A stretch of 64,000 nt of DNA from Oikopleura dioica (Eukaryota; Chordata; Appendicularia; Copelata; Oikopleuridae): the NCBI GenBank assembly GCA_907165135.1, contig CAJRAX010000008.1, forward strand, positions 2,501 to 66,500, in the 5' to 3' direction. The notes beneath the pieces are model-generated. The model searched no databases, was not told the DNA's origin, and saw nothing but the letters and a program-made list of their open reading frames with translations. Below are positions 19,602-30,255 of the stretch, piece after piece. The translations under genes were made by a program, and so were the position numbers. Within the stretch, counting starts at the first letter, position 1; every line of letters begins with the position of its first letter.

Positions 19602-20768
19602 TGATACCTTCTGAATAAACAACAAAAAAAAATGAAAAAAAATATTGCTCACAAATAAGCCCGTAGTGCATGAAAAAAAATCAATAAGAGCCATATTGAT
19701 TTTCCCTTGAGCCCTTAACTAAGTGGGTAAAGTTTTTTCGTTAATTTAATCAGAGAAAAATTAAGGGTTCAAGGGCTTTCTCAAAAATAATAATTGGTTA
19801 GGGAGTTACTGCACGTACGCGTGTATCACAACTATAAATCATTGCATGAAAAGGATGATTGTTAAATCGCTTAGAATCACACATATCTATGCCTTTATTT
19901 ACAGTGTTGATTGTAAATAAAAGTATAAGAAGCTCTTAGGACAATTATTTCTGAAAAAATCTTTTCTTTCTGTTATAAAAAAAATTCTACGAACCGCTGA
20001 GGAACGACTGCTGCTTCTCTTCCTTGATTTTCTTCGACGTTGGGACTTATCATCCTTACATGCTTCGCTTCCACGAAAGTGGCTTTTCGCAAAGTAGCCT
20101 GGAGCAGAATATCTCAATATGGCAAACCGCGAATTTAAGCGCGACATGGTAATCAAAGCTTTCGAGCCCGTTACGGCTGCCTTTTTAGTTTTTCTGACCA
20201 AAAGACGAAGATTGCAACTACACAGCGTGCCGATTGTGGAGACAACAACGACTACTACTTCTACTACAACTTGGACAACGATTTAAACGCCTGGAACGAC
20301 TACGATTTGCTTAACGGCTTTGGAAACCTAGAAATACTCTATCAATTGGTGGGTCACATAGTGAGAAAACCGGTTGAAAGAGTCATTTCAAGAAAAATGC
20401 GCCAGCTGTGGCAAAGAAAAATACAGAAAAAATGAAATTTTAAAAGGACGAAAATTATGTAACCGCGATCATTGGGGTTACATAATGAAGATTATGAAAA
20501 TTATATAATGGCTATTTTGCCTTTGGAAAAATTAAAAATGAAAAATTTCATCAGAAAGTTACATAACGCGAGCAACAATGGACAAAAATGGCGCCATGAC
20601 TTCTTAACAATGGAAATCCAGCGCGAACCGGTTGGCAAAAACTTGACCTTTTCCATTTTCAAAATTTGCTCTTCATTCTTGATCTTTCAATAAATCACCA
20701 ACAGCAATTAAAATTTTTTAGTATTTATAGCAAGAATCGTTTTGAGAAAATTAGCAGGAATCGTATCA
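19602..20768 (+). repeat. Element A 5' LTR
   Basis: 1167 bp starting TGATACCTTC and ending AATCGTATCA, a 6-bp terminal inverted repeat (TGATAC/GTATCA). AATAAA lies near its start (19613). It is nearly identical to 30256-31420. The gag ATG follows the last base directly. Confidence 0.93.
19704..19838 (+). promoter_or_regulatory. Element A LTR control block: hairpin, telomere-like box, palindromic motif, TATA
   Basis: CCCTTGAGCCCTTAA (19704-19718) can pair with TTAAGGGTTCAAGGG (19761-19775), giving 14 Watson-Crick pairs and one G-T. Then come GGTTAGGGA (19796-19804), GCACGTACGCGTG (19811-19823) and TATAAA (19833-19838). The same order recurs in the 3' LTR (30358-30492). Element C shares the hairpin and element B the palindromic motif, which supports a functional promoter rather than chance. 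Confidence 0.5.
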
Positions 20769-21719
20769 ATGGCGGCCACGGAAGACTCAATCAACACAAA
20801 GCCTGATCTTGGGACACTTTCAAGTAAGATGTTAAAACTTCCGCAGGAAATTTTAATGGCCCATTTGCCGGTTAACTCTGATAATCAAAAATTTACGCCC
20901 AATATGCCTGATTATGAATTTTCACTTGCCAAAACCAATCTGGCAGACCGAATTAATCAATTTTCATCGTTATTTGACAAAAGCTTGGAATTTTTTTCCT
21001 TAGAATCCGATTCTGAGCTAAAAGCTCAATTCGAAAGAAAATGCATTGATTGTCTACGAAACTCCTGTAGCACAGAATTTTTGAGTCAGTTTGGAAGAGA
21101 ACTCGCGTCTTTTACCACATTTTCGGAGGCACTTGATTTTTTGGATGATATTTTCGGAGAACAGTCTGATGAGGACCGTAAAGAGAAAGCTTTTTGTGAG
21201 CTTGAAAATTTGACAAGACGGACTGATCAGAATGAAAAATATTCGAGTTTTTTGAAGCGAATTAAAACTTTAGCGGCACAAATCAATGAGAAGGCTGATG
21301 CTCAGTCTTTTATTGTTGAGCAAAAATTCAGAAAGAATTTGGAACCATCAAATTTGTCATTTTTAAAAGACCATTGTTTTCATAAAAAATCTTGCGAAGA
21401 AATTTCGGAATTTTTAGATTCTCGAGAGAGGCATTGCCTTGCTCAGATTTCTGCCGTTAATGGAGCAAAAATTGATTCATTTATGGGAGAAACAAAGGAA
21501 CTTTTAAATGAACAGCTTTCGGCGATTTATGCCAGTAATCGTAGAGTTCAGGAGGACCACGAGAAAAAATATGAGGAGTTTTCTGAGGCTATAAAAGAGC
21601 TGAAAGCTACTGTAGCAAAATGGGAAGTTTCTAAAACAAAACCCCAATCCAATAATACACCGCAAACGAAAAGGTTTCCGAGCCCCCAATTTTTTCAAGG
21701 CCCAAATTCCGGTATAATC

Positions 21720-22258
21720 CGGTTGTCACTTCCAACCTTTCGGGATCCCGAATGTTTCGGGATTTCCCGAATCTTTCGGGATTACTCCCGAATCTTTCAG
21801 GATTTCCCGAACCTTTCGGGATCGTCCAAATCTTTCGGGATTTTAAGTAAGGATAACATAAGAAAAAGTGGTATAAAAGCCGAATTAGGGCATTTCCCTA
21901 ATCAAAAATATAACTCTATCCGCCTTCGTTGAATTCGATGGTCTAAGAAGGCCAGAGCTTTTATAAATGTTGAATTTGTAGTCAAAGAAAATATATGCGC
22001 TCCGCGCCCGTCTTATAGAGAACCTTATGAGTTTTAGATCCACAATTCTTCGAGTAAAATATTTTTTTCCTTCGCGCCTTCATTTGCTTCAATAAAGATG
22101 TACTTCGACGTTACTGTTTGGGTTTAAATATTTTCTTTGACAGAAATTATTGAAAATTGATCCCGAAAGGTTCGAAGACAAAAAGGCCCTTTTTTGCTGC
22201 AAACGTTTCGGGAAATCCCGAAACATTCGGGATCCCGAAAGGTTGGAAGATTCAACCG
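21720..22258. mobile_element. Non-autonomous DNA transposon (MITE-like) inserted in gag
   Basis: 539 bp flanked by the 7-bp duplication TATAATC (21713-21719 and 22259-22265). Long terminal inverted repeats begin CGGTTG; after three unmatched bases they continue CTTCCAACCTTTCGGGATCC and onward for about 43 bp without mismatch. The ends carry many direct and inverted CTTTCGGGAT/ATCCCGAAAG units, likely transposase-binding sites. There is no ORF long enough for a transposase. Removing the insert and one duplication restores gag, which supports the boundaries. A 7-bp duplication does not clearly identify a superfamily. Confidence 0.88.
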
Positions 22259-22528
22259 TATAATCCCCCCTCAACAGTCATATTCATCACGGCAATTTAA
22301 CCCTCCAGCTTTTCCTCAGCGTCCGCGTTTTCAAGCTCCAAATTTTCAACAAATCGGCGCCCCTTTTTGTAATCTCTGCCAGCAGTTCGGTCACATTAAA
22401 CGACGCTGTAGTCAAATTATTTGCCATTTCTGCGGAGAACGCGGACATGTCCAGCGCGACTGTAGGCGCCAGCAATTTTTTCAAAATAATTCGCAAACCC
22501 AACCTTCTCAGAATAATCAACAGAATTC

Positions 22529-22535
22529 GGGAAAC
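22529..22535 (+). promoter_or_regulatory. Candidate -1 ribosomal frameshift site G_GGA_AAC at gag/pol junction of A
   Basis: GGGAAAC lies in gag phase as TCG GGA AAC, two codons before the gag stop, and fits X_XXY_YYZ exactly. The pol frame is -1 to gag and opens just after an in-frame TAA at about 22513, so only about 26 nt of overlap is available, and this heptamer is inside it. The same heptamer serves as a -1 site in some retroviruses. No downstream pseudoknot was modelled. Confidence 0.65.
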
Positions 22536-25500
22536 GCATAATCGGGTGGAGTTCTGGTCAAACGTCCAACCCGACTATTTTTATTAGTTCTGTAAATACA
22601 GTAGGTCGTCAACATTTTATACGTGCTCAACTTTTTAATAAAAACATAAAACTCATGATTGATACTGGTTCAATGATCAATATTCTCAATAAAGAACATG
22701 TGCCAGCTTCAGTCAAGATACAAAAAAATGATATAAAAATCTGTGCTTACAATAACACTGATGTTTCAGTTCTTGGCTTCATTGAAACAGATATTTTTCT
22801 TAATGGAACAAATTGGGGAAAAGCCCGATTTTATGTCGTTTCGGGAGGTCTTCAGTCAATTTTGGGTTCAGGAACAATCGAGGAATTAGAACTAAGTTTA
22901 AATTTAAAGCGAAGAAGAATAGTGAAAAGTGGCCCAATCGAGAGAATGGCTAAGATTTTTGAGCTTAAAACTAGTTTATTGAGCGATATTCCGGAGGAAG
23001 ATGATATTTTTGAAGAAATTGATCCTCGCAACGAAGAGGATAATTTTCAAGATGACAAAGTTCTCGAAGCCATATTTTCTGACACAATGACATTCAAGCC
23101 AAGAACAGAGACATTGGTGGATTTGTTTGTACCAAATATAAAAAGCAAAAAGTCATTTTTTTTTGAAAATTCGTTACTTGAATCGTGCCCACTTGAATTT
23201 ATTCCGAGTTTACAGGAAATAAGTGAAGACGATCCGATTTACCGGGTCCTTATTTTAAATAGATCGGACACTACTATAAAAATTAAAGGAGGAACAAAAG
23301 CCCTTAATCTTTGCGAAGCCGCTAAAATCGGTCAAATAAAGGATGACGTTTTACATTCAATTTTAGAAAAAATAAAAATTGGTAATATTTCAAAGAAAAA
23401 TGAGTTGATATTTTTCGACTTAATTCGTGAATTTGCATTTCTACTTTTAGAGGAAGGAGACGATCTCCCAGCGTGTTCGATTGCTGAATTTTCAATAGAT
23501 ACATTTTGTCCAGTCCCAATTTCTACTCCCCCTTATAGAACGCCTTTTGCATTGCGTAAAAAATACAAAGAAATTTTAGATTATTATTGCAATAAAAAAA
23601 TTATTGAACGTTGCGTTTCTCCTTGGTCGAGCCCGGCATTATTAGTAAAAAAGAAAAAACGGTAGTTGGCGGCTCGTTGTCGATTATAGAAAGCTTAACA
23701 AATTCACATATCAAATTCATTATCCCCTACCGAGTCTGGAAGACTCGCTAACATTTTTACAAGATAGTACATATTTTTCTAACGTTGATCTCTTTAAAGG
23801 TTTTCATCAGATTAAAAACACAGAAGAAACCGCAGATAAAACAGCATTTAGTTGCGAGTTTGGTCAATTTCGCTTTTACGAATGCCAATGGGAACAACCA
23901 ACTCACCGGGTTTTTTATGTTAATAATGGACCAAGCCCTCAAAGATATTCCAAAACCCAAGTCCTCGCTTATATGGACGATGTGGCAGTGCTCGGTAAAA
24001 CCGAAGAAGAACATTTAAAAAATCTAAGAAAATTTTTTGTCACGCTCTCGACCAATAATCTAAGATTGAATATAAATAAGTGCTCTTTTTCGATAAAGAA
24101 ATTGACTTTTGTGGATTTAACGTTAAAGATGGAAAAGTAAAACCATCGAAAGATAGAGTAAGAGCTGTTAAAAATCTTATCCTTCCTACTTCAAAAGCCG
24201 AAGCTCAGTCAGTTTTCGGAGCCTTGAATTTTCACCGGAAATATATTGCAAATTTCGCGTCAATTGCAAAACCTATAACAGAAACATATCGAGGTAATTT
24301 TAAGTGGACCCAAGAAGCATCAGACGCTTTTAATTTTCTTAAAAATTTGATCTCGGAAAAAGCGCTTGAATTATTTATACCGCCGGTTTCTGGTGGAAAA
24401 TTTGTGGTGGAGTGTGATGCAAGCGACCGGAGTTTTGGAGGAGTTCTATATTTGTGCTCGGAAAAGATTTTTCAGAAAACCATGTTCATAATTCCGGTTG
24501 TTTACGGCCATGCGCATATCACAGCGGTAATTTTTCTGACACGCAGATCAAGTATACGATTTTCGAAAAAGAAATTTTGGCCTCTAGAATTTGTATTAAT
24601 AAGTGGAGCGTTTACCTTAAATACACCAAATTTGATTTAATAACAGACAATGGAAATATGAAATATTTAAATTCGCTAAAAACAAATAATTCAAGAATTC
24701 AAAGATGGATAGCTGAGCTTATGACATTCGATTATAAAATTCTTCAGAAACCATCAAGCGCTCTTAAGATTTCAGATTATCTATCAAGATACCCCGGGAA
24801 AACAGAAAAACCACAATATCTCTCCTTAAAATCGATCCAAAAAATTTTATCGAGCTTCAAAAATTGGACCCAATTTTACGGCTTATAAGGGAATACGTCA
24901 AAATCGACAGATGGCCGAATAATCCGACAGAAAAGATTTCATATTATCTATTGCACCGGAAAAAATTATGTTTTCTTGAATCAGGGGAGCTCATTTTGAG
25001 AGAAGGAAATCTGGACAAATTTTGCGTACCAGAAGTTTTGCGTTCCGATCTTATGCATGAATATCATAAAGGTGGTCATTCTGGAATAGAAATAACATTT
25101 TCAAAATTAAATCAGAAATATTTTTGGGAAAAAATGCGCCAAGATGTAATCGAGTTTATCAGATCATGCAAATACTGTCAATTGAGTAAACCAAATTGTA
25201 ATCCAAATAGAGCCGCCCCAAAAACATTTCCATCTCCAACAGGGCCTTATCAACAAATGGGTTTTGATATGATCGGTCCTCTCCGGCCGACGGACAGTGG
25301 AAATATTTACATTTTCACCGCTATTGATTTTTTTAGTAAAAAAGCGTATGGATTGCCATTAAATTCCAAAAAATCAGAATACCTTCTCAATAAATTTAAG
25401 TCTATTCTCTTTTCGAACCCAATTTTTCCAAAATTGTTAATTTTCGATAACGCTCCTGAATTTTCCAAAATTCGTGAATTTTGTGCGGAAAATAACATCG

Positions 25501-26190
25501 AGCTAAAAACAAGCCCACCAAGACATCCAGCAACTAATGGCAGTGTCGAGAATTTCAATCGAACGCTAAAGAGCCGGCTCAAAGCCCGATGTCAGTTTAT
25601 CAATTGGGATCATTGTCTTTCTGAAACCCTTCATGAAATTAATAGTTCAAAGCATTCAGTCACAAAATTTTCTCCATTTTCAATAGAAACAGGGATTGAG
25701 GTTCCACATTTTTTGAATGACCCAAACTGGAGAGAGTATAGGGATAAAATTGATATTGATTTTCAAGCCATAAAAGATAATATCGACGAAGAAAAATCTC
25801 GGAGATGTGCAAGACTAAAAAATGATAAATTCCAAGAATACGCCCTGAATGAAAAAGTCTTGATAAGAAATTTTCGATCAAACAATCCTCCATTTATTGG
25901 CCCTTACATAATTGTCAATAAAACGCCCACTGTGTATTCTTGTCGAGATCTAGAGACGGGCAAAATTCTTGTTCGCCATGCAAACGATTTAAGGAAATTT
26001 TACGAGCGCAAAGATTCAATTCCCTTAAATTTCAATCATGATAGTGAGAAGAAAACAAGAGACTGTCTCGATAATAAAAATTCGATTAATGAGCTAACAT
26101 ATGTTGAGTTTTTCTCCATCACGGCAGAACATCAATCGCAATTTGAATTTCCGAAAAATTCTATGTCGGACTCGGAATCATCAACAACAT
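22529..26190 (+). pseudogene. pol: Element A pol, first (upstream) copy, degenerate
   Basis: The retropepsin motif is at 22658-22672 (IDTGS). RT starts around 23540 (TPPYRTPFALRKKYKEILDYY) with its YMDD near 23968. RNase H is near 24400, the integrase HHCC finger near 25055-25190, and the D, D and E residues near 25267, 25447 and 25550. The frame is broken at least at 23655, 23870, 23960, 24087, 24465 and 24810, nearly always one base short in a homopolymer compared with the second copy. At 26190, in the linker after integrase (SDSESSTT), sequence jumps back to the protease-RT junction, so this copy has no C-terminal extension of its own. Confidence 0.88.
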
Positions 26191-29100
26191 TCCTTATTTT
26201 AAATAGATCGGACACTACTATAAAAATTAAAGGAGGAACAAAAGCCCTTAATCTTTGCGAAGCCGCTAAAATCGGTCAAATAAAGGATGACGTTTTACAT
26301 TCAATTTTAGAAAAAATAAAAATTGGTAATATTTCAAAGAAAAATGAGTTGATATTTTTCGACTTAATTCGTGAATTTGCATTTCTACTTTTAGAGGAAG
26401 GAGACGATCTCCCAGCGTGTTCGATTGCTGAATTTTCAATAGATACATTTTGTCCAGTCCCAATTTCTACTCCCCCCTTATAGAACGCCTTTTGCATTGC
26501 GTAAAAAATACAAAGAAATTTTAGATTATTATTGCAATAAAAAAATTATTGAACGTTGCGTTTCTCCTTGGTCGAGCCCGGCATTATTAGTAAAAAAGAA
26601 AAACGGTAGTTGGCGGCTCGTTGTCGATTATAGAAAGCTTAACAAATTCACATATCAAATTCATTATCCCCTACCGAGTCTGGAAGACTCGCTAACATTT
26701 TTACAAGATAGTACATATTTTTCTAACGTTGATCTCTTTAAAGGTTTTCATCAGATTAAAAACACAGAAGAAACCGCAGATAAAACAGCATTTAGTTGCG
26801 AGTTTGGTCAATTTCGCTTTTTACGAATGCCAATGGGAACAACCAACTCACCGGGTTTTTTTATGTTAATAATGGACCAAGCCCTCAAAGATATTCCAAA
26901 AACCCAAGTCCTCGCTTATATGGACGATGTGGCAGTGCTCGGTAAAACCGAAGAAGAACATTTAAAAAATCTAAGAAAATTTTTTGTCACGCTCTCGACC
27001 AATAATCTAAGATTGAATATAAATAAGTGCTCTTTTTTCGATAAAGAAATTGACTTTTGTGGATTTAACGTTAAAGATGGAAAAGTAAAACCATCGAAAG
27101 ATAGAGTAAGAGCTGTTAAAAATCTTATCCTTCCTACTTCAAAAGCCGAAGCTCAGTCAGTTTTCGGAGCCTTGAATTTTCACCGGAAATATATTGCAAA
27201 TTTCGCGTCAATTGCAAAACCTATAACAGAAACATATCGAGGTAATTTTAAGTGGACCCAAGAAGCATCAGACGCTTTTAATTTTCTTAAAAATTTGATC
27301 TCGGAAAAAGCGCTTGAATTATTTATACCGCCGGTTTCTGGTGGAAAATTTGTGGTGGAGTGTGATGCAAGCGACCGGAGTTTTGGAGGAGTTCTATATT
27401 TGTGCTCGGAAAAGATTTTTTCAGAAAACCATGTTCATAATTCCGGTTGTTTACGGCCATGCGCATATCACAGCGGTAATTTTTCTGACACGCAGATCAA
27501 GTATACGATTTTCGAAAAAGAAATTTTGGCCTCTAGAATTTGTATTAATAAGTGGAGCGTTTACCTTAAATACACCAAATTTGATTTAATAACAGACAAT
27601 GGAAATATGAAATATTTAAATTCGCTAAAAACAAATAATTCAAGAATTCAAAGATGGATAGCTGAGCTTATGACATTCGATTATAAAATTCTTCAGAAAC
27701 CATCAAGCGCTCTTAAGATTTCAGATTATCTATCAAGATACCCCGGGAAAACAGAAAAAACCACAATATCTCTCCTTAAAATCGATCCAAAAAATTTTAT
27801 CGAGCTTCAAAAATTGGACCCAATTTTACGGCTTATAAGGGAATACGTCAAAATCGACAGATGGCCGAATAATCCGACAGAAAAGATTTCATATTATCTA
27901 TTGCACCGGAAAAAATTATGTTTTCTTGAATCAGGGGAGCTCATTTTGAGAGAAGGAAATCTGGACAAATTTTGCGTACCAGAAGTTTTGCGTTCCGATC
28001 TTATGCATGAATATCATAAAGGTGGTCATTCTGGAATAGAAATAACATTTTCAAAATTAAATCAGAAATATTTTTGGGAAAAAATGCGCCAAGATGTAAT
28101 CGAGTTTATCAGATCATGCAAATACTGTCAATTGAGTAAACCAAATTGTAATCCAAATAGAGCCGCCCCAAAAACATTTCCATCTCCAACAGGGCCTTAT
28201 CAACAAATGGGTTTTGATATGATCGGTCCTCTCCGGCCGACGGACAGTGGAAATATTTACATTTTCACCGCTATTGATTTTTTTAGTAAAAAAGCGTATG
28301 GATTGCCATTAAATTCCAAAAAATCAGAATACCTTCTCAATAAATTTAAGTCTATTCTCTTTTCGAACCCAATTTTTCCAAAATTGTTAATTTTCGATAA
28401 CGCTCCTGAATTTTCCAAAATTCGTGAATTTTGTGCGGAAAATAACATCGAGCTAAAAACAAGCCCACCAAGACATCCAGCAACTAATGGCAGTGTCGAG
28501 AATTTCAATCGAACGCTAAAGAGCCGGCTCAAAGCCCGATGTCAGTTTATCAATTGGGATCATTGTCTTTCTGAAACCCTTCATGAAATTAATAGTTCAA
28601 AGCATTCAGTCACAAAATTTTCTCCATTTTCAATAGAAACAGGGATTGAGGTTCCACATTTTTTGAATGACCCAAACTGGAGAGAGTATAGGGATAAAAT
28701 TGATATTGATTTTCAAGCCATAAAAGATAATATCGACGAAGAAAATCTCGGAGATGTGCAAGACTAAAAATGATAAATTCCAAGAATACGCCCTGAATGA
28801 AAAAGTCTTGATAAGAAATTTTCGATCAAACAATCCTCCATTTATTGGCCCTTACATAATTGTCAATAAAACGCCCACTGTGTATTCTTGTCGAGATCTA
28901 GAGACGGGCAAAATTCTTGTTCGCCATGCAAACGATTTAAGGAAATTTTACGAGCGCAAAGATTCAATTCCCTTAAATTTCAATCATGATAGTGAGAAGA
29001 AAACAAGAGACTGTCTCGATAATAAAAATTCGATTAATGAGCTAACATATGTTGAGTTTTTCTCCATCACGGCAGAACATCAATCGCAATTTGAATTTCC

Positions 29101-30188
29101 GAAAAATTCTATGTCGGACTCGGAATCATCAACAACAGAATCAAGCTCTGATAGTTTAGACATCGAGGAATTCAAAAACACGCTCATTTTAAAGGATTAC
29201 GAAAATCTAATAAACTTAAATATAATTGAGATTTTTAAAGAGGCTTATCTCGAGGTGAAGGAAATCTCACAAAGTAATCAGGGGATATTCAAAATGTTAG
29301 TGAGGTCAATGAGAGAGATGACATTTTTGAGGAAACTTCATTAGAGGATCTCGATATCGTAGCGGGTTCGTCAGCAATTTTACCTTCTAGAAATCAAACT
29401 GTTCGTCAGATTGAATTTTCGGGCGACTTAACATCATATGACAAACTTGATATAAGTGCAAATAGAAACGCCAAACGCGCAAGGGGAAGCTCTGGAGAAT
29501 TGTCGGATAACCAAGTTTCTAAAAAGCCTTTTCTCATTCAAAACCAGTCAATGCCCCGAGTCAAACAGTAAAAATTCGACAACAAATTGATAAAACTATT
29601 TTGATGGACTCAGAAATAACGCAAAGCTCTGTTCGACTTCCAAAAACAAGAACAAACGAATTAATGAATGAAGCAGAAATGCTTGATTTTGAAGGTTGCC
29701 AGATTGGTATTATTTTGGAAAACAAAAACGAGAATTTTTTTAACGAAGTAAGGCAGGGATTACATGATTTTAAAAAGAATAGGAAAATCGGTAATGGGTT
29801 CATTCTAAAAATGTCCGAATTGCCAAAAGAAACATTGATATCAATCCTCGCTGATTTTGGCGAAACGCATTCTCCTACAGATAACAAATCAGAATTAGGT
29901 AATAAAGTGAAATTTTGGATCATCAAGAATCATAATAATTGGCAAAAATCAAGCTCGGGAGAGTTGCTTTTTCTAGCTATTTTGCAAATAAAAAGAGAAA
30001 CACCTCTTTCGCAGTTTTCTTTATACGAACTCAAGTGTCTTTGTTCCTTTTATTCTCTTGAAAAAATTCCAAACACGTTTATTAACAAAAAATCAAACAT
30101 TCGTGAATTTATTATCGCTCAATTTTCTTCTTTCTTTCCAAATCATCCGACAAAAAATGGTGAACTTGTTTTTTATCCAGACACTTGA
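26191..30188 (+). pseudogene. pol: Element A pol, second copy: RT, RNase H, integrase and SAP-like extension
   Basis: A repeat of 23248-26188 followed by the rest of pol. The long frame 26497-28767 holds RT (YMDD at about 26917-26928, followed by VAVL), RNase H (ECDAS near 27360), the integrase finger (HEYHKGGHSG...CKYC, about 28006-28140) and the DD35E core (about 28216, 28397, 28500). Breaks at 26472, 28743, 29281 and 29529 are homopolymer differences from the other A copies. The tail 29601-30188 encodes a duplicated SAP-like module (about 29795-30188). Integrase would insert the DNA copy. The tail may bind DNA or chromatin. Confidence 0.88.
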
Positions 30189-30236
30189 GCTCGATATCGG
30201 GCTAAAAATATTCGAAGGCAAAAGATGCTCATTTAA

Positions 30237-30255
30237 GACCCTGGCGTGGCCATGG
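30237..30255 (+). promoter_or_regulatory. Conserved pre-3'LTR motif of A (polypurine-tract position)
   Basis: GACCCTGGCGTGGCCATGG directly precedes the 3' LTR. It is not purine-rich. Element C has CCCTGGCGTGGCCAT at the same place and element B a related motif, so it probably serves plus-strand priming or end definition. The copy at 19583-19601 precedes the upstream LTR. Confidence 0.5.

Larger units (their letters stand above)
20769..22541 (+). pseudogene. gag: Element A gag, interrupted by a DNA transposon
   Basis: ATG at 20769, the first base after the LTR (MAATEDSINTKPDLG...). The N-terminal ~315 residues form the helical capsid-like region, with a coiled-coil-like segment before the break at 21719. 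After the 539-bp insertion, gag resumes at about 22259 and encodes a Pro/Gln-rich stretch. Two CCHC knuckles follow (CNLCQQFGHIKRRC and CHFCGERGHVQRDC, both C-X2-C-X4-H-X4-C), then the stop TAA at 22539-22541. Gag would bind genomic RNA and form the particle. The insertion must abolish full-length Gag from this copy. Confidence 0.88.
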
